A stretch of 10,557 bases of DNA from Bacillota bacterium (GTDB lineage: Bacteria; Bacillota; Clostridia; Oscillospirales; Ruminococcaceae). A model generated the notes under the pieces. It ran no database searches, was not told the DNA's origin, and saw only the letters and a program-made list of their open reading frames with translations. The translations under genes were made by a program, and so were the position numbers. How positions within the stretch are numbered: the first letter of the stretch is position 1; each line of letters opens with the position of its first letter. The stretch spans positions 1-10,557 of the forward strand of contig JAEWMM010000102.1 of the NCBI GenBank assembly GCA_023457175.1. Reading direction: 5' to 3'. Positions 1 to 5,869 of this stretch are shown here, piece by piece.

Positions 1-66
1 ATTATTAACGTCGGCCTCGCTTAAGGCGGCACAGGTCTTGGTGCGGTATTGGTTTTCAAAAAACAT
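1..66 (-). CDS. aspS: Probable aspartyl-tRNA synthetase, N-terminal 22 codons (runs off left edge)
   Basis: The minus strand opens at ATG 66 and reads MFFENQYRTKTCAALSEADV before leaving the window. The pattern R-T-x-x-C-x-x-L-x-x-x-D-V resembles the extreme N-terminus of bacterial aspartyl-tRNA synthetases (R-T-H-x-C-G-E-L-R-x-x-D-V-G-K), which lies just before the anticodon-binding OB fold. The enzyme charges tRNA-Asp in the cytoplasm. An AAGAAAGGA ribosome binding site at about 76-85 is about 9 nt from this ATG. An in-frame ATG at 75 sits too close to that site, so 66 is preferred. A near-consensus promoter and a structured leader lie directly upstream. Only 22 residues are visible and the usual Gly after Cys is Ala here, so the identification is probable rather than certain. 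Confidence 0.55.
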   Translation of the reverse strand, partial: MFFENQYRTKTCAALSEADVNN

Positions 67-101
67 GACGGTCATTCCTTTCTTAATTTTTCATTTGTCC
101 G

Positions 102-185
102 ACGGTGTCTGCACCGTTAAAAATAGATATACATTAAAATCGACCGGGCACCCCGCGAAGCTTCTGTTTCTTCGCCAGAATGCCC
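102..185 (-). promoter_or_regulatory. Structured 5' leader of the aspS-like gene
   Basis: Between the promoter and ATG 66, the minus-strand RNA can fold into two elements. The first is a composite hairpin at 185-146. Its outer stem is GGGCA (185-181) with TGCCC (150-146), and its inner stem is GCGAAG (175-170) with CTTCGC (160-155) around a 9-nt loop. The second is a hairpin at 117-102, ACGGTG with CACCGT around a CAGA tetraloop. Neither is followed by a U-run, so they are not terminators. The leader is about 127 nt long and shows no clear T-box sequence. The stems may stabilise the mRNA or act as a cis-regulatory element; function is unknown. Confidence 0.4.
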
Positions 186-199
186 AAGTCATGCAAGTT

Positions 200-228
200 A
201 TCATAGCACAACACGCGGGGTTTGTCCA
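200..228 (-). promoter_or_regulatory. Sigma-A type promoter for the aspS-like gene
   Basis: On the minus strand a -35 box TGGACA (228-223) and a -10 box TATGAT (205-200) are separated by exactly 17 bp. Transcription would start near 193, giving a leader of about 127 nt before ATG 66. The promoter lies just after the upstream SLOG gene, so the synthetase need not depend on readthrough. Confidence 0.7.
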
Positions 229-267
229 TATTTTACGGCAAAAAGATGCATTTTTGCAGCCCGCTTT

Positions 268-762
268 TCATGTGGAACAGCCAAGCAGCGAGACGGTGTC
301 TATCATATCCAGCCCCTGCGCCTTGGCATAGGCGACCGTCTGTGCGCTGCCGGTGCGCGGCCGCAGGCAATAGGCGAGACAGGCGCTGCTCATCTCGACC
401 AAATAGCGGTTCCTTTTGCGCATGCAATCGGGCGTATAGGCCGCCCCAAGACAAATATAGTCGTCCGCCGCTTGGCGCAGCCGCTCATACCGCCGCCGGT
501 CAGCCGCGGCCCAATCGTCCGCCTGGTCGGCACAGGGCGCCACAATAACCAGCCGAAGCTGTGCAAATTCGGCTTTAAGCGCAAGCACCGTTACGGCGGC
601 GAGGGTATCAAAACCCATTGCGCCGCCCGCTGCAAAGATAAAATAGCCCTGCGCAATCAGCCTGCGAATGCCGTCCTCAACGGCCGCGGGCAACGCCTGC
701 GCGTGCTCGGGCGCAATCTGCCGGTGGCCTGTAAAGCAGCAGGTAAAATTTTTGGTCAGCAT
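268..762 (-). CDS. SLOG-family / DUF1273 (YpsA-like) protein
   Basis: This 164-residue cytoplasmic protein matches the DUF1273 branch of the SLOG (SMF/DprA-LOG) Rossmann-like superfamily. The visible hallmarks are CCFTGHR at residues 8-14, a glycine-rich nucleotide-binding-type loop GGAMGFDTLAA at 46-56, and a C-terminal SAQTVAYAKAQG segment in which the small residues and final helix are typical. SLOG domains bind nucleotide-derived ligands. Bacillus YpsA belongs to this family and has been linked to cell division and oxidative stress, but no reaction is established. A GGAG ribosome binding site lies 8 nt upstream of ATG 762. The gene has its own promoter at 980-1008 and a long leader. Family assignment is firm; role is unknown. 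Confidence 0.88.
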   Translation of the reverse strand: MLTKNFTCCFTGHRQIAPEHAQALPAAVEDGIRRLIAQGYFIFAAGGAMGFDTLAAVTVLALKAEFAQLRLVIVAPCADQADDWAAADRRRYERLRQAADDYICLGAAYTPDCMRKRNRYLVEMSSACLAYCLRPRTGSAQTVAYAKAQGLDMIDTVSLLGCST

Positions 763-979
763 GTTTCACACTCCAAGACCTTTTGTTGCCAAACAGCTTT
801 AAAAATACCCGGGCAGCGCTTTAAAAGCATCTATCCGGCTTTTATATGCGACACCGGCTCCAAACGCGTCGACCGCGCGGCGGACTGGCTTTGGCATCAT
901 GATTCTTTTTGCCGCGATAGAATGGGCCTGTTATCTTTAATGGCATTTTAAATAGGCGTTCGTTTAAGTTCTATACGTT
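763..979 (-). promoter_or_regulatory. Long untranslated leader of the SLOG gene (about 210 nt)
   Basis: The best promoter for the SLOG gene (980-1008) predicts a transcript start near 973, leaving about 210 nt before ATG 762. Neither strand carries a convincing gene here. The minus-strand 34-codon frame at 946-842 has no ribosome binding site. I see short palindromic pieces such as GCTTTTAAAGC but no hairpin followed by a U-run and no riboswitch class I recognise. The leader is long enough to hold a cis-acting RNA, but nothing specific can be assigned. Confidence 0.35.
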
Positions 980-1008
980 ATTATAAGCCGACCAAGGGGA
1001 CTTGTAAA
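980..1008 (-). promoter_or_regulatory. Near-consensus sigma-A promoter for the SLOG gene
   Basis: On the minus strand TTTACA (1008-1003) and a perfect TATAAT (985-980) are separated by exactly 17 bp. The promoter begins three bases after the mntP stop codon. No terminator is visible between mntP and this site, so the SLOG gene could also receive mntP readthrough. Confidence 0.7.
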
Positions 1009-1011
1009 CGT

Positions 1012-1554
1012 CTATAGCACTGCTTTTATACCGAGGATGACCAGCAACAGCCCGCCGAACACCTCGGCCTTCTTGCCCAGCAGGTCGCCGAATTGCCGAC
1101 CTATGAGCATGGCGGTCAGCGCCAGGAGCAGCGTGGTGGCGGCAATGGTTACACTGGCCGGCAAAATATTAATCTGCTGTGCGCGCAGTCCCACCCCGAC
1201 CGCAAGCGCATCGATGCTGGTGGCCACCGCCTGAAGCAGCAAAATTTTGTGTGTAAGTACCGGATTAACCGGACATTCGTCCCCCGAACATAGTCCATTA
1301 TAGACCATTTTGCCGCCGATAAACCCAAATATGAACAGGACAAGAAAGCCGCCCAGCCGGGCGACCACCTCTGAGAACACGCCGCCTACAAAATAGCCGG
1401 ACAGTGGCATCACACCCTGAAAAATTGCAAACAGACATACCATTTCCAAAAGCTTTGGCATGTTCTTATGGTGCGCCATAGCGTAGGACATTGAAACCGC
1501 GACCGCATCCATGCTTAATCCTACGCCGATGAGACATACCTCGTTTAAACTCAT
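1012..1554 (-). CDS. mntP: Manganese efflux pump MntP
   Basis: This 180-residue polytopic membrane protein belongs to the MntP (YebN, formerly DUF204) family, which exports Mn2+ and protects against manganese excess. The two internally related halves each carry the family's acidic motif in a membrane helix: SMDAVAVS with Asp16 and SIDALAVGVG with Asp115. The FQGVMPLSG motif at residues 45-53 and the C-terminal GGLLLVILG helix are also typical, and the length is normal for six-helix members. The open frame extends upstream to 1683, but that part lies inside the riboswitch and terminator. ATG 1554 has an AAAGGAAG site at 1568-1561 and gives a normal N-terminus. A Mn2+ riboswitch in the leader supports both function and regulation. 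Confidence 0.95.
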   Translation of the reverse strand: MSLNEVCLIGVGLSMDAVAVSMSYAMAHHKNMPKLLEMVCLFAIFQGVMPLSGYFVGGVFSEVVARLGGFLVLFIFGFIGGKMVYNGLCSGDECPVNPVLTHKILLLQAVATSIDALAVGVGLRAQQINILPASVTIAATTLLLALTAMLIGRQFGDLLGKKAEVFGGLLLVILGIKAVL

Positions 1555-1586
1555 GTACTTCTTCCTTTCAAAATCTTGGTTTGTAT

Positions 1587-1627
1587 AAAAAATAAAACCA
1601 TGTGCAGCCCGGCAAGACTGCACACGG
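1587..1627 (-). terminator. Riboswitch-controlled intrinsic terminator in the mntP leader
   Basis: On the minus strand CCGTGTGCAG (1627-1618) pairs with CTGCACATGG (1607-1598) over 10 bp with one G-U pair, around a 10-nt loop. A U-rich tract, TTTTATTTTTT, follows (1597-1587). The first bases of the 5' arm are the same bases that form the 3' strand of the aptamer P1 stem (1628-1622), so aptamer and terminator exclude each other. Confidence 0.85.
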
Positions 1628-1715
1628 TTCTCGTTCTTTAATGCAAGCCAGATGCTCATAGCATCATTATGTTGACTTGACACGCCAATATGCGGCGCAA
1701 ACTACTCCACCATGT
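1622..1715 (-). promoter_or_regulatory. yybP-ykoY (Mn2+) riboswitch aptamer controlling mntP
   Basis: The 94-nt minus-strand RNA has the signature of the yybP-ykoY manganese riboswitch. P1 forms from ACATGGT (1715-1709) and ACCGTGT (1628-1622), seven pairs with one U-G. Directly inside P1 are the conserved L1 sequence GGAGTAG (1708-1702) and, on the 3' side, the conserved AACGAGAACC-like segment ending in P1. Between them are a GCC-rich P2/P3-like arm and a perfect GATGC-TATGA-GCATC hairpin. Known members of this class bind Mn2+ where the two loops meet, and they often control manganese exporters. Because P1 shares its 3' strand with the terminator's 5' arm, Mn2+ binding should prevent termination and turn mntP on. 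Confidence 0.85.
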
Positions 1716-1721
1716 CTTTTT

Positions 1722-1750
1722 AATATATTAAATAATCATTGGGAAGTCAA
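1722..1750 (-). promoter_or_regulatory. Sigma-A promoter for mntP, with an upstream A/T tract
   Basis: TTGACT (1750-1745) and TATATT (1727-1722) are separated by 17 bp on the minus strand. Transcription would start near 1715, exactly where the riboswitch P1 begins. Immediately upstream of the -35 is the perfect palindrome GAAAAATTTTTC (1751-1762), which could act as an UP element or, less likely, an operator. Confidence 0.75.
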
Positions 1751-1805
1751 GAAAAATTTTTCAATGCAGTTTTCACACTTTTTTCATTTCAATGCTATGC
1801 GATTG

Positions 1806-1814
1806 TGCTATACT
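1806..1814 (+). promoter_or_regulatory. Extended -10 promoter for the lipoprotein gene
   Basis: The plus strand reads TGC-TATACT, an extended -10 element. No good -35 lies 17 bp upstream. Transcription would start near 1821, about 75 nt before the lipoprotein start. It is divergent from the mntP promoter. Confidence 0.5.
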
Positions 1815-1894
1815 GATAAACAATGCCCGTTTTGTTTCCGCGCGTCAAAATGCGGCGCTGTTCATTTAAAGCGCGGAGAATGGTGGAAAAGCAC

Positions 1895-3055
1895 ATGAAA
1901 AAGAGGCTTATTGCGTTGGTGCTCTGCCTTTCGCTGGCGGCCGGCTGCGGCGCGGCATCTTCGCAGGGCGATACAGGCTCATCCCAGACCGATTATGTTC
2001 CTTCTTATACCTATGTTAACCCTGACCCCGGTATGGTCATGATCACGTCGCCCGGCGGCGATATCACCTATGAGAATTACCGCTTGTATCTCGATGTCAA
2101 CGAGCAGATGAACCGCATGGTCGCCCGCCAGGACATGGGCGTTTGCGCGGCGCTCGAAAAAGATTTCTCCGGTATGGGCGTTGAGATTAACGAGGAAGAT
2201 TTTCAGGCGATGGCGTCGCAGCAGCTCTTGAACGCGATGATGTATGCGCCCTCGTTTGCCGAAAGCCTGCAGCAGATCAGCGATGCGACCGGCATGACGC
2301 AGGAGCAGGTCACCGACGCGATGATGCTCTCCTTCCGTCCCCAATACCTGATTCAGCTGTTGGGCGCTCATTATCAGAAGCTTGCTTCTGAAGAGCTGGA
2401 TAAAGAGGACGCTTCATCCAAATCGGAATCTACGCCCTCGTCTGAAGCCGCTTCTGGCGAAGGCACCTCTTCTGAGCCGAGCGAAGCCGAGCAGGCCGCC
2501 CGCGAGCAGGCCGTTTATGACCGCGCCATGGGCATGATGCAGGAATATTCAGCTGAGTACGAGACCCGTCTCTCGTTTGACGACGATTCAGCACTCGTCA
2601 CGCTGGACGGAGAGCCTGTGCCTTATACCGACGCAGTCAACCGCTATCTGGATTACGCCGGTATTGCCAACCGCATTGACGCCGCCGCCTTTATACAGAC
2701 CGGTGAGCTGGCGCTGCGAGAGCTTGAGCGTCGCAATACGGAATTTGACCGCACGAATTTTGAAGCGACTCTGACCGAATATGTCGGCGGCATCCGCGCC
2801 GACGAAAAGACCATGCAGCAGCTGGAAAAGGTTTGCGGCGGCTATGGCGCGACGGTGGACGACTATTTTAAGGTGCTGGAGCGCCCGCTTTGGCTACAGG
2901 AGGTCGGCGACCGGTACTACATTGCCATGACAGAGGAGTATAATGCGCTCACCGCCGATTCGGGCGAGAAGCCGGACTCCGCCGACAGCTACTATGTTCA
3001 GGAGCTGGCCAAGCTTTTAGAGGGCAGCGAAATCGTCAACGTCACCGGCAAATAG
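1895..3055 (+). CDS. Lipoprotein with two SurA-N-like halves and a Ser/Glu-rich linker
   Basis: The protein has 386 residues. Its signal peptide MKKRLIALVLCLSLAAGC ends in a LAAGC lipobox, with Cys18 as the lipidated residue, so it should be anchored on the outer face of the membrane. After a Ser/Gly/Thr-rich spacer there are two helical regions, about 54-167 and 238-348, joined by a low-complexity linker at 174-198 rich in Ser, Glu and Ala. The halves resemble each other: YENYRLYLD matches a stretch ending NRYLD, and SLQQISDATG...HYQKLASEE matches TMQQLEKVCG...YYIAMTEE. The pattern recalls the SurA/PrsA N-terminal chaperone domain without a PpiC isomerase domain (inference). ATG 1895 follows GGTGG; ATG 1880 is possible but its GGAG is only a base or two away. 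The gene is monocistronic, with its own promoter and terminator. Confidence 0.85.
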   Translation: MKKRLIALVLCLSLAAGCGAASSQGDTGSSQTDYVPSYTYVNPDPGMVMITSPGGDITYENYRLYLDVNEQMNRMVARQDMGVCAALEKDFSGMGVEINEEDFQAMASQQLLNAMMYAPSFAESLQQISDATGMTQEQVTDAMMLSFRPQYLIQLLGAHYQKLASEELDKEDASSKSESTPSSEAASGEGTSSEPSEAEQAAREQAVYDRAMGMMQEYSAEYETRLSFDDDSALVTLDGEPVPYTDAVNRYLDYAGIANRIDAAAFIQTGELALRELERRNTEFDRTNFEATLTEYVGGIRADEKTMQQLEKVCGGYGATVDDYFKVLERPLWLQEVGDRYYIAMTEEYNALTADSGEKPDSADSYYVQELAKLLEGSEIVNVTGK

Positions 3056-3076
3056 AGGGCTTCTTCTGTTTTTACG

Positions 3077-3128
3077 AAGGCTGCATGCGCAGGATCAAAT
3101 ATCCATGTGCCGGCAGCCTTTTGTTTTG
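3077..3128 (+). terminator. Strong intrinsic terminator after the lipoprotein gene
   Basis: AAGGCTGC (3077-3084) pairs with GCAGCCTT (3113-3120). Inside it, GCGCA pairs with TGTGC and GGAT with ATCC around a CAAAT loop, forming one long hairpin. TTTTGTTTTG follows on the plus strand. It separates the lipoprotein gene from the flippase gene. Confidence 0.88.
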
Positions 3129-3129
3129 C

Positions 3130-3158
3130 TTGAATTTTGTCGTATAAAATGGGATAAT
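3130..3158 (+). promoter_or_regulatory. Sigma-A promoter for the flippase gene
   Basis: TTGAAT (3130-3135) and GATAAT (3153-3158) are separated by 17 bp on the plus strand, with a predicted start near 3165. This rules out the upstream in-frame starts at 3105 (inside the terminator) and GTG 3162. Confidence 0.65.
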
Positions 3159-3180
3159 ATAGTGTACATCAATTTGGAAG

Positions 3181-3200
3181 AAAAGGGGGCGGCGCTTTTG
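3181..3200 (+). promoter_or_regulatory. Ribosome binding site that fixes a TTG start for the flippase
   Basis: AAAAGGGGG at 3181-3189 lies 8 nt before TTG 3198. No in-frame ATG is available between the promoter and the first membrane segment. The encoded start, GRYERLVGNTLVFAIGSFSS, is the usual short N-terminus of this family. Confidence 0.65.
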
Positions 3201-4622
3201 GGGCGGTATGAGAGACTGGTTGGCAACACACTGGTGTTTGCAATCGGGTCTTTTTCTTCCAAGCTGCTGGTATTCTTCATGCTGCGGTATTACACCGCCA
3301 TGCTCACCCCTGCCGAATTCGGCATCGCCGACCGCATTACCACCACCAGCAATTTGCTCATGCCGTTTGTCATGCTTTCGATCAACGAGGCGATCATCCG
3401 CTTTGCGATGGACCGCTCGGTCAAGCGCTCGGACGTTTTTTCAATCGGCCTTAAAACGGTACTGGCGGGCTTTATCGTATTTTGTATGCTGTCGCCGGTT
3501 ATGCTGCTGATAGACATGCTCGCGCCCTACACGTTACTGATATATATATATGTGCTTTTTGGCCTGCTCAAGGCTGTCTGCGCACAGTTTGTCCGTTCCA
3601 TAGGGCTGGTTAAGCTATTTGCTTTTGACGGCTTTCTGTCTACCTTTACAACCATTGCCTTTACCATTTTATTTTTAACCGTTTTTAAATGGGGGCTGTA
3701 CGGCTACGTCATTTCAATTATTGCCTCGAATATTATTTCGGTATTTTTTCTGTTTATTGTCGCCCGGCTTGAGCGCTATGTTGATTTTACCCACCCCAAC
3801 ACGGCGCTTCGGCGCGAGATGCTGCGCTATTCGGTGCCGCTGATTCCGACCACCATGTTCTGGTGGATTGTCGGCATGTCCGACCGGTATATGGTCACCT
3901 GGTTCTGTGGCGATACCCCCACCGGCATGCTTGCGATCGCGCATAAAATTCCGTCACTGCTTACCATTGTTTCAGCTATTTTTTATCAGGCGTGGCAGAT
4001 CTCGGCTGTGGATGAATCGGGGCAGGGCAAGCGCACGGCCCGGTTTTATTCCCAAACCTATGATTATTACAGCACGCTGCTGTTTTGCGCCGCCTCCGGC
4101 ATGGTGATGCTGATTCAGCCTGTCACCAGAGTGATGTATGATCCGGCCTATTATGAATCGTGGCGGTATGTGCCTTTTTTGGTGGTAGCCGAGGTGTTTT
4201 CTTCACTGATCACCTTTCTAGGCTCCTTTTATATGGTCAGTAAGAAAAACGCCACCGTTCCACTGGCTATTTTTATCGGCGCCGTGGCGAATATCGGGCT
4301 GAATTTCTGGCTGATTCCCCAGTATGGCGTTATGGGGGCCGCGTTTACAACATTATTAAGCTATCTGCTGGCCTTTGCCATCCGGGCGGTGGATATTCAA
4401 CGGTTGGTTCAATTGGAGCTGCGCCCGCTGACCACCGCTGTGCGCATGCTGCTGATGATGGTTCAGGGCGCTTTGCTGATCAGGCAGCCGCCGCATAGCT
4501 TTTTGATTCAGGTCGGCATGTTTGCACTTATGCTTCTGGTGAACATCAAATCGGTGCTGCGTCTGGCGGTCGCTTTGTTCGAACGCTTTGTTGCGTTGCG
4601 CACCGCGCATTATCGCGGTTAA
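3198..4622 (+). CDS. Polysaccharide/oligosaccharide flippase (Wzx-like, MOP superfamily)
   Basis: The 474-residue protein is made of successive hydrophobic helices (about 12-14) with short charged loops. It opens with the family pattern NTLVFAIGSFSSKLLVFFML...YYTAMLTPAEFGIADRI, typical of the polysaccharide biosynthesis / oligosaccharide flippase family. Such proteins move lipid-linked oligosaccharides across the cytoplasmic membrane for capsule, teichoic acid or other surface glycan assembly. The substrate cannot be read from sequence. Start TTG 3198 is chosen because the frame upstream overlaps a terminator and a promoter. No glycosyltransferase, ligase or polymerase gene is adjacent, which is unusual because flippases normally sit in glycan clusters. 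No clear terminator follows, so readthrough into the next gene is possible. Confidence 0.88.
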   Translation: MGRYERLVGNTLVFAIGSFSSKLLVFFMLRYYTAMLTPAEFGIADRITTTSNLLMPFVMLSINEAIIRFAMDRSVKRSDVFSIGLKTVLAGFIVFCMLSPVMLLIDMLAPYTLLIYIYVLFGLLKAVCAQFVRSIGLVKLFAFDGFLSTFTTIAFTILFLTVFKWGLYGYVISIIASNIISVFFLFIVARLERYVDFTHPNTALRREMLRYSVPLIPTTMFWWIVGMSDRYMVTWFCGDTPTGMLAIAHKIPSLLTIVSAIFYQAWQISAVDESGQGKRTARFYSQTYDYYSTLLFCAASGMVMLIQPVTRVMYDPAYYESWRYVPFLVVAEVFSSLITFLGSFYMVSKKNATVPLAIFIGAVANIGLNFWLIPQYGVMGAAFTTLLSYLLAFAIRAVDIQRLVQLELRPLTTAVRMLLMMVQGALLIRQPPHSFLIQVGMFALMLLVNIKSVLRLAVALFERFVALRTAHYRG

Positions 4623-4725
4623 ACTTATTATTTGGACGCGGGGTAAATCTTGAGTTCAAGCGCACGCAAGCACCGGGAGTTTTTCAATTCAAGCGATAGT
4701 CCTACTGCTGTAAAGGAGAGGTCTC

Positions 4726-5193
4726 ATGCCCACACAGCTTTTATTTTTGTTTCTGCTTTCCATGGTGCCTATCATCGAACTGCGCGGGGCTATTCCCATC
4801 GGCATTGGGTGGGGATACCCCTTCTGGCTTGTCTATGCATTGTGCGTCGCCGGCAATCTGCTTCCGGTACCGTTTCTGATTCCATTTGCAGGCAGAATTT
4901 TGCATTGGGGCGCAGCGCTGCCCAAAATAGGGCGGCTGTTCCAAAAAATATTGGATATCGGCGACAAGAAAGTTAAAAAAACACAGAGCGCCAACCGCGC
5001 GCTGCTTTTTATGCTTTTCATATTTGTGGCCATTCCGGCTCCGGGAACCGGCGCGTGGACCGGCTGCCTGATTGCAACGCTGCTGCAGATGCGGGTTCGC
5101 AAGGCCTTTTGGCCTATTGCGGCGGGCGTCGCAGCCGCAGGGCTTATCATGGGCGTGACCTCCTATGGTCTGTTCAGCCTGATCAGGCTGTGA
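4726..5193 (+). CDS. Small multidrug-export family membrane protein (COG2426)
   Basis: This 155-residue integral membrane protein has the two signatures of the 'putative small multidrug export' family (COG2426). One is VPIIELRGAIPIGI at about residues 14-27. The other is AIPAPGTGAWTG at about 102-113. In both, conserved Pro and Gly residues lie in re-entrant or membrane segments. A charged cytoplasmic-type stretch, DIGDKKVKKTQS, separates the halves. The drug-export name is historical, and no substrate is firmly established for most members. AAAGGAG about 8 nt upstream supports ATG 4726. The next gene starts 39 nt after the stop, so the two probably form one transcript. I found no convincing promoter in the roughly 100 nt upstream. 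Confidence 0.88.
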   Translation: MPTQLLFLFLLSMVPIIELRGAIPIGIGWGYPFWLVYALCVAGNLLPVPFLIPFAGRILHWGAALPKIGRLFQKILDIGDKKVKKTQSANRALLFMLFIFVAIPAPGTGAWTGCLIATLLQMRVRKAFWPIAAGVAAAGLIMGVTSYGLFSLIRL

Positions 5194-5232
5194 TACGGGC
5201 CGCCGGATTTTGCCGAAAGGAGCACAAGACGG

Positions 5233-5661
5233 ATGAATATTCTGGTCAGCGCCTGCCTGCTGGGGCAAAACTGCCGGTATGACGGCTCAGGCTGTTATCA
5301 GGCAGGCATCGAAAAGCTTAAAGCCAAGCATCATTTAATACCGGTCTGCCCCGAAATTTACGGCGACCTGCCCACCCCGCGTGAACCTGCGGAAATTATC
5401 GGCGGCAGGGTGATGACCAAAAGCGGCGCGGATGTCACCGCCGCGTATGAGAAGGGCGCGCGAGAGACGCTCGCGCTGGCGCGGCTCTTAGACTGCCGGG
5501 TTGCGGTGCTCAAGGCCAAAAGCCCCTCCTGCGGGAGAGACCAAATCTATGACGGCAGCTTTAGCGGCAGGTTGGTCAGCGGCAGCGGTGTTTTGGCCCG
5601 CTTGCTGGCGGACGAGGGGCTGACCCTTTTAACCGAGGCCGACATTGAAGCGCTGATATGA
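5233..5661 (+). CDS. DUF523 / TudS-like iron-sulfur protein
   Basis: The 142-residue protein is a full-length DUF523 member (YbbK family). The motifs appear in order: SACLLGQNCRYDG (residues 6-18), PVCPEIYGDLPTPREPAEI (37-55) and LKAKSPSCG (93-101). Cys8, Cys39 and Cys100 are in the conserved motifs and Cys14 is a further candidate ligand. Characterised relatives (2-thiouracil desulfurase, TudS) hold a [4Fe-4S] cluster on three cysteines and remove sulfur from thiouracil. Whether this protein does the same is inference. AAAGGAG lies about 10 nt upstream of ATG 5233. It follows the small export gene at 39 nt and is followed by a terminator, so it is the last gene of that unit. Confidence 0.9.
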   Translation: MNILVSACLLGQNCRYDGSGCYQAGIEKLKAKHHLIPVCPEIYGDLPTPREPAEIIGGRVMTKSGADVTAAYEKGARETLALARLLDCRVAVLKAKSPSCGRDQIYDGSFSGRLVSGSGVLARLLADEGLTLLTEADIEALI

Positions 5662-5745
5662 TTTTTGGCGGGATATCTGTATGCAGAAGCTATGGCAAGA
5701 CAACATTATAATAGAAAATTGCGCCAAACAATGTGCCGCTAGAAC

Positions 5746-5794
5746 AACACGCCCTGAAATGGCTTTTAAGAGCCGGATCAAGGCGTGTTTTTTG
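5746..5794 (+). terminator. Intrinsic terminator after the DUF523 gene
   Basis: AACACGCC (5746-5753) pairs with GGCGTGTT (5782-5789), with an inner GGCT/AGCC hairpin, and a run of T follows (5788-5793). It ends the plus-strand transcript and faces the minus-strand GIY-YIG gene, for which no separate terminator was seen. Confidence 0.85.
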
Positions 5795-5869
5795 TGGAAT
5801 TTTTGAAGGAGGGCGCTTGGCGGCGGCTTAAAGCTTATAGTCAACACACCGGCGCTTAAGGCGGCATTT

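Noticed and set aside
67..200. T-box riboswitch before the aspS-like gene
   Set aside because: The leader is only about 127 nt and lacks a recognisable T-box core and terminator. The GGGGTGCCCGG stretch is explained by a hairpin.
238..257. Perfect hairpin GCAAAAA-6 nt-TTTTTGC after the SLOG gene as a terminator
   Set aside because: The stem is nearly all A-T and no U-run follows on the minus strand.
842..946. 34-codon minus-strand frame in the SLOG leader
   Set aside because: No ribosome binding site lies before its ATG, and it has no recognisable motif.
1555..1683. N-terminal extension of MntP up to ATG 1683
   Set aside because: It lies within the riboswitch and terminator, and would add 43 hydrophilic residues not seen in the family.
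1823..1894. N-terminal extension of the lipoprotein
   Set aside because: It would put 24 residues before the signal peptide. The predicted transcript start is near 1821, leaving no ribosome binding site.
5629..5847. Minus-strand 72-codon frame opposite the DUF523 3' end
   Set aside because: It overlaps the conserved DUF523 C-terminus and the terminator, has a GTG start with no ribosome binding site, and resembles no family.
17..5868. 14-base direct repeat CGCTTAAGGCGGCA at about 19-32 and 5854-5867
   Set aside because: A single shared 14-mer in 10 kb is within chance expectation, and one copy lies within coding sequence.
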